A stretch of 9,513 bases of DNA, from the NCBI GenBank assembly GCA_000715605.1, contig KL568524.1, forward strand, positions 175,992-185,504. The letters are read 5' to 3'. Each line of letters opens with the position of its first letter. Within the stretch, counting starts at the first letter, position 1. Source of the stretch: Streptomyces speibonae (GTDB lineage Bacteria > Actinomycetota > Actinomycetes > Streptomycetales > Streptomycetaceae). The notes under the pieces were generated by a model, which saw only the letters and a program-made list of their open reading frames with translations, searched no databases and was not told where the DNA came from. Shown in pieces: positions 7,122 through 9,513 of the stretch. Position numbers and translations under genes: made by a program.

Positions 7122-7308
7122 GCCATCGAGTATCCACCCGCCTCAGGGGGGTACCTCGTGCGCCCCTTCACAAGGTCGTGCGGGGCCTGTGTTACTATCC
7201 CGCGCTTCTTGATCCAGACCACGGTTCGGACAGGAAACCGGAGTACCCTGCGGGGCGGTGTCAAGGGCGCGTGAGCTGCCTCTCTGTCGACGAGCGGGGA
7301 CTGTGAGA

Positions 7309-7324
7309 CCGGTCGGCCGACCGG
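7309..7324. promoter_or_regulatory. Perfect 16-bp palindrome upstream of ndh
   Basis: CCGGTCGGCCGACCGG equals its own reverse complement. It has the size and symmetry of an operator for a dimeric regulator such as a TetR-family protein. It sits about 190 bp before the ndh start codon. No regulator gene is adjacent, so the binding protein, if any, is unknown. Confidence 0.4.
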
Positions 7325-7361
7325 CGCCGCAGATGTCCGCGCGAGGCCCCGCAGCACCTTC

Positions 7362-7373
7362 TGAACATGTTCA
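7362..7373. promoter_or_regulatory. Perfect 12-bp palindrome TGAACATGTTCA
   Basis: TGAACATGTTCA is fully self-complementary. It resembles a LexA-type box, but the GAAC and GTTC halves are only 2 bp apart rather than the 4 bp of the actinobacterial SOS box. It lies 37 bp from the 16-bp palindrome, on the ndh side of the Rex-like site. Its role is unknown. Confidence 0.35.
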
Positions 7374-7439
7374 ATGAGGCACTCAGGCCCCGAACGGGTC
7401 AACCGGGGCCACTTCTTCGCCCCACCGGGGACATTTCCT

Positions 7440-7455
7440 TGTGAAGAACTTCACG
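7440..7455 (-). promoter_or_regulatory. Candidate Rex operator (ROP) upstream of ndh
   Basis: The plus strand reads TGTGAAGAACTTCACG, which matches the Rex half-site pattern TGTGAA-N4-TTCACA at 11 of 12 defined positions (final G for A). Rex is a repressor that leaves DNA when the NADH/NAD+ ratio rises. In Streptomyces it controls respiratory genes, which fits ndh 320 bp downstream on the minus strand. The distance implies a long leader or a promoter near the site; I could not assign the -35/-10. Confidence 0.6.
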
Positions 7456-7480
7456 AACTTTCCCGGGCGACCCCTCCGAA

Positions 7481-7500
7481 GGGGCCCCGCGAGGGGCCCC
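7481..7500 (-). terminator. Possible terminator hairpin after ppx
   Basis: GGGGCCCC is repeated on either side of a 4-nt GCGA loop, giving an 8-bp all-GC stem 41 nt after the ppx stop. There is no U-tract. Overlapping alternative stems exist (7473-7476 CCCC with 7481-7484 GGGG). A further 6-bp stem (7541-7546 with 7551-7556) straddles the ppx stop codon. It probably separates ppx from the ndh transcript. Confidence 0.5.
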
Positions 7501-7541
7501 AGGACGTCGCTCAAACGCTATCCCGACTGCTCAGCGGAGTG

Positions 7542-8507
7542 CTACTCGTCAGTAGCGAAAGAGACCTGGGCCACGGACCAGGCGATCCCGTCGAGGATGT
7601 CGTGCTCCGACACCACGACCTCCTCCGCACCGATCCGCTCCATGATCGCGAGCAGCACCAGGGCCCCGGCGCCGATCACATCGACCCGGCCGGAGTGCAT
7701 GGAGGGCACCGCCGCACGCTCGGCGTGGGTGGAACGCAGCAGCCACTCGGTGATCTCGCGGACGCGGCCGAGGGAGACGCGCGAGTGGTGGATGGCCGCG
7801 GAGTCGTACGCGGGGAGGTCCAGGGCGATCGCCGACACGGTCGTCACCGAGCCCGCGAGGCCCACCAGGGTGTGCGCCTCGCGCAGCGGGACGGTCTCCT
7901 CGGCCCGGTCGAGGGCGGCCTCGATGTCCGCGCGCATCGCCGCGATCTGCCGCTCGGCGGGCGGGTCGGTCACGGCACCGTCGTGCACCAGGTGCCGCTC
8001 GGTCATCCGTACGCAGCCCACGTCCACGGAGCGGGCGGCGCGCACGTGGTCGTCGCCGACGACGAACTCGGTCGAGCCGCCGCCGATGTCCACCACCAGG
8101 AACGGACGGCGCAGGTCGGCCCGCCCGGTCAGCTCCTTGGTGGCGCCGGTGAAGGAGAACTCGGCCTCCTGGTCGCCGGTGATGACCTCGGGTTCCACCC
8201 CCAGGATGTCCAGCACCCCGCGCACGAACTCGTCGCGGTTCTCCGCGTCGCGGGAGGCGGAGGTGGCGACGAAGCGGAGGCGCTCGGCGCCGTGCTCCTT
8301 GATGATCTCCGCGTACTCGCGGCAGGCGGCGAAGGTGCGCTCCAGCGCCTCCGGCGCCAGCCGGCCCGTGCGGTCGACGCCCTGGCCGAGCCGCACGATC
8401 GTCATCCGCCGGTCCAGGTCCGTCAGTTCGCCCGTCGCCGGGTCGGCGTCGGCCACGAGGAGACGGATGGAGTTCGTACCGCAGTCGATGGCGGCGACCC
8501 GGGTCAC
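7542..8507 (-). CDS. ppx: Ppx/GppA-family phosphatase (short, actinobacterial PPX2 type)
   Basis: This 321-aa cytoplasmic enzyme belongs to the exopolyphosphatase/guanosine pentaphosphatase family, which removes terminal phosphate from polyphosphate and/or pppGpp. The sugar-kinase/Hsp70/actin fold motifs are clear: phosphate-1 IDCGTNSIRLLV at 7-18, ATSASRDAENR at 81-91, catalytic-type glutamates around GDQEAEFSF (111-119), phosphate-2 VVDIGGGSTEFV at 138-149, GLAGSVTTVSA at 216-226 and EHDILDGIAW at 301-310. It lacks the long C-terminal domain of E. coli Ppx and so resembles the short mycobacterial proteins. Rv1026 (PPX2) occupies the same neighbourhood. GTG 8507 is chosen because the fold begins at once and GGAGG (8515-8519) lies 7 nt upstream. 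Its GTGA overlaps the TGA of the DUF501 gene, implying translational coupling. Which substrate dominates cannot be told from sequence. Confidence 0.92.
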   Translation of the reverse strand: MTRVAAIDCGTNSIRLLVADADPATGELTDLDRRMTIVRLGQGVDRTGRLAPEALERTFAACREYAEIIKEHGAERLRFVATSASRDAENRDEFVRGVLDILGVEPEVITGDQEAEFSFTGATKELTGRADLRRPFLVVDIGGGSTEFVVGDDHVRAARSVDVGCVRMTERHLVHDGAVTDPPAERQIAAMRADIEAALDRAEETVPLREAHTLVGLAGSVTTVSAIALDLPAYDSAAIHHSRVSLGRVREITEWLLRSTHAERAAVPSMHSGRVDVIGAGALVLLAIMERIGAEEVVVSEHDILDGIAWSVAQVSFATDE

Positions 8508-9091
8508 CGGCCCTCCTCCCGCGCCGTACCGGCCTCGATCCCGGTCTCCGTCCCGGCCCCGGTCTCCGTCCCGGCCCCGGGAAGGGTCACGCAGGGGCCC
8601 TTGCTCCACCACTGCGGCAGCATCGCCAGCGCCTCGTCGCCCAGCGGGTTGACGCCGGGGCCCGCGGCCAGCGAGTGGGCGACCAGGACGTGCAGGCACT
8701 TCACCCGGTCCGGCATGCCGCCCGCGCTCGGGAAGTTCTTCAGCTCCTCGATCTCGTCGCGGCGGCGGATGTAGTCCTCGTGCGCCGCCCGGTACGCGGC
8801 CGCCAGCACCGGGTCGGTGCCCAGCCGCTCCGTCATCTCCTTCATCACGCCGTTGGCCTCCAGCGTGCCGATCGCGGAGTTCGCCCTCGGGCATGTCAGG
8901 TAGTACAGCGTCGGGAAGGGGGTGCCGTCGGGCAGCCTCGGCGCGGTCTCCACGACGTCCGGCTGTCCGCAGGGGCAGCGGTGGGCGATGGCGCGCAGCC
9001 CGCGCGGCGGCCGGCCCAGCTGCTGCTTGAAGGCCTCGACGTCCGCGTCGGTGGGCTCGGTGCGCGGGGTCGTGGGCGGAGGGGTTTCCAT
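8504..9091 (-). CDS. DUF501 family protein, function unknown
   Basis: This 195-aa protein belongs to a conserved actinobacterial family with no assigned role. The core (about 15-165) has few cysteines, in recognisable settings: RCPCG (C39, C41), LTCPRAN (C67), KCLHVLVAH (C132, H134) and a late C167. These could bind metal, which is inference. The region 160-167 (QWWSKGPC) and NFPSAGGMPDRVKCLH (119-134) look like family signatures. The C-terminus (172-195) is a low-complexity Gly/Thr/Glu tail encoded by an 18-bp tandem repeat. ATG 9091 is chosen over an upstream in-frame TTG (9118), which lacks a ribosome binding site. The site before 9091 is weak too (GAAGAG). It lies 31 bp after divIC and overlaps ppx by 4 bp, so the three genes are likely co-transcribed. 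The same order occurs in mycobacteria (Rv1024-Rv1026). Confidence 0.88.
   Translation of the reverse strand: METPPPTTPRTEPTDADVEAFKQQLGRPPRGLRAIAHRCPCGQPDVVETAPRLPDGTPFPTLYYLTCPRANSAIGTLEANGVMKEMTERLGTDPVLAAAYRAAHEDYIRRRDEIEELKNFPSAGGMPDRVKCLHVLVAHSLAAGPGVNPLGDEALAMLPQWWSKGPCVTLPGAGTETGAGTETGIEAGTAREEGR
8541..8580. repeat. 18-bp tandem repeat inside the DUF501 gene
   Basis: Two exact 18-bp copies (8541-8558 and 8559-8576) are followed by 4 bases of a third. A degenerate partial copy precedes them. The unit is a multiple of three, so copy number changes keep the reading frame. It encodes the repeated Gly-Ala-Gly-Thr-Glu-Thr tail. Confidence 0.85.
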
Positions 9092-9122
9092 CTGTGTCTC
9101 TTCTACGGCTTTCTGCAATGGG

Positions 9123-9493
9123 TCACTGGGTCGCTGCGGCGTCGGACTTGTCGACGCCGTCCCAGACGTTCGAGTACCAGGGCCGGTCGGCCGCCTCCAG
9201 ATCCGTGCGCGACTTTCCGTCCGGGTCCTGGTCGACGACGATGTATCCGGTCTCGCCGGGCATGACGTAGTGCAGGCGCCGGCGGATCTCCTGCTCGGCG
9301 TAGGCGTCGTCCTGCCAGCGCGCCTTCAAGTCGCGCAGCCGTTCGACCCGCTGGCGGGTCTCCTCCTGCTCCTGCTCGAGGTCGGCGACGTCCGCCCGCT
9401 GGGAGACGTACTGCCGCATGGGGTAGGCCAGGGCCACCACCAGCGAGCAGACCACCAGGACGAGCAGCGCCGCCCGTCCGGTCAGCCGGGAGC
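9123..9493 (-). CDS. divIC: Septum formation initiator, DivIC/FtsB family (5' end missing)
   Basis: The visible 122 residues are the C-terminal part of a small bitopic divisome protein. Its partners are expected to be FtsL and FtsQ, which activate septal peptidoglycan synthesis. A membrane helix lies at visible residues 7-23. A charged coiled coil follows at about 29-62 (heptads such as ADLEQEQEETRQRVERL), then the family's compact end QEIRRRLHYVMPGETGYIVVD. A short polar C-terminus contains the WY of RPWYSNVWDG. The frame is open through to 9493, where genomic sequence stops. The GTG at 9455 lies inside the helix, so it is not the true start. The missing N-terminus is cytoplasmic and often long and basic in actinobacteria. 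In Streptomyces, divIC is dispensable for growth and matters mainly for sporulation septa. DUF501 and ppx follow on the same strand, and eno is expected upstream. Confidence 0.9.
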
Positions 9494-9513
9494 CTGTCTC
9501 TTATACACATCTC
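9494..9513. other. Nextera transposase mosaic-end adapter remnant (artefact)
   Basis: CTGTCTCTTATACACATCT (9494-9512) is identical to the reverse complement of the Tn5/Nextera mosaic end used in tagmentation libraries. The extra C at 9513 fits the i7-side adapter. It is A/T-rich, unlike everything around it, and interrupts divIC exactly at the contig edge. It is library sequence, not part of the organism. Confidence 0.97.

Larger units (their letters stand above)
7122..7541. other. Structured leader and regulatory region upstream of ndh
   Basis: A 420-bp stretch has no convincing gene. Reading toward ndh on the minus strand, it holds a GC hairpin after ppx (7481-7500), a Rex-like site (7440-7455), a 7-bp hairpin with 11-nt loop (7386-7392 with 7404-7410) and two palindromes (7362-7373, 7309-7324). 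A perfect TTGACA (minus, about 7247-7252) has no good -10 at normal spacing. A 94-codon minus frame (7118-7402, TTG start) ends in an ATGA overlap with ndh. By hand reading its third positions are clearly less GC-rich than those of neighbouring genes, so I do not call it a gene. Confidence 0.5.

Noticed and set aside
7157..7172. Second Rex site close to the ndh start
   Set aside because: Only the TTCACA half is good; the other half (CGTGCG) matches at three of six positions.
5421..7274. 617-codon plus-strand frame opposite ndh
   Set aside because: It is an antisense shadow of ndh, which has complete flavoenzyme motifs on the other strand.
7362..7373. LexA (SOS) box
   Set aside because: The GAAC and GTTC halves are 2 bp apart, not the 4 bp needed for the actinobacterial box, and ndh is not an expected SOS gene.
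9103..9510. Protein beginning MCIRDR on the minus strand
   Set aside because: Its start codon lies in sequencing adapter, and it is out of phase with the real DivIC frame.

Overview
The window looks like the chromosome of a Streptomyces or a close relative. It is very GC-rich, the genes have a strong G/C bias at third codon positions, and it carries a leucine tRNA with a UAA anticodon (bldA type). The gene order also matches conserved Streptomyces neighbourhoods. The last 20 bases are not genomic: they are a Nextera-type transposase end sequence left at a contig end, so genomic sequence stops at 9493.

Left part (1-3969): tRNA-Leu(UAA), bldA, lies on the minus strand with a plausible promoter and a perfect match to the AdpA consensus just upstream. 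A gene-free stretch of about 390 bp follows. It holds a perfect 14-bp inverted repeat and an unusual cluster of TGACG/CGTCA words. Next comes a plus-strand operon of two genes: an ABC transporter ATPase (MacB/LolD type) and a large permease with two FtsX modules. A hexanucleotide microsatellite and a strong hairpin terminator close this operon and separate it from the convergent cfa gene.

Middle (4057-7541): two minus-strand genes. ndh encodes a type II NADH dehydrogenase, and downstream of it is cfa, a cyclopropane-fatty-acid synthase-type methyltransferase. An intrinsic terminator with a U-tract separates them. Upstream of ndh is a 420-bp structured region with a Rex-like operator, several palindromes and hairpins. 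This suggests that NADH oxidation is tied to NADH/NAD+ sensing.

Right part (7542-9493): a tight minus-strand cluster reads divIC (FtsB/DivIC-type divisome protein, 5' end cut off), a DUF501 protein, then a short Ppx/GppA phosphatase (PPX2 type). The last two genes overlap by 4 bp. The same order is known downstream of enolase in many actinobacteria, including the Rv1023-Rv1026 genes of M. tuberculosis. eno probably lies just beyond the right edge.

I found no mobile element, CRISPR array or clearly new multi-gene system. The most interesting material is regulatory: the bldA upstream region, the ndh leader and Rex-like site, and the unexplained inverted repeat before the ABC operon.
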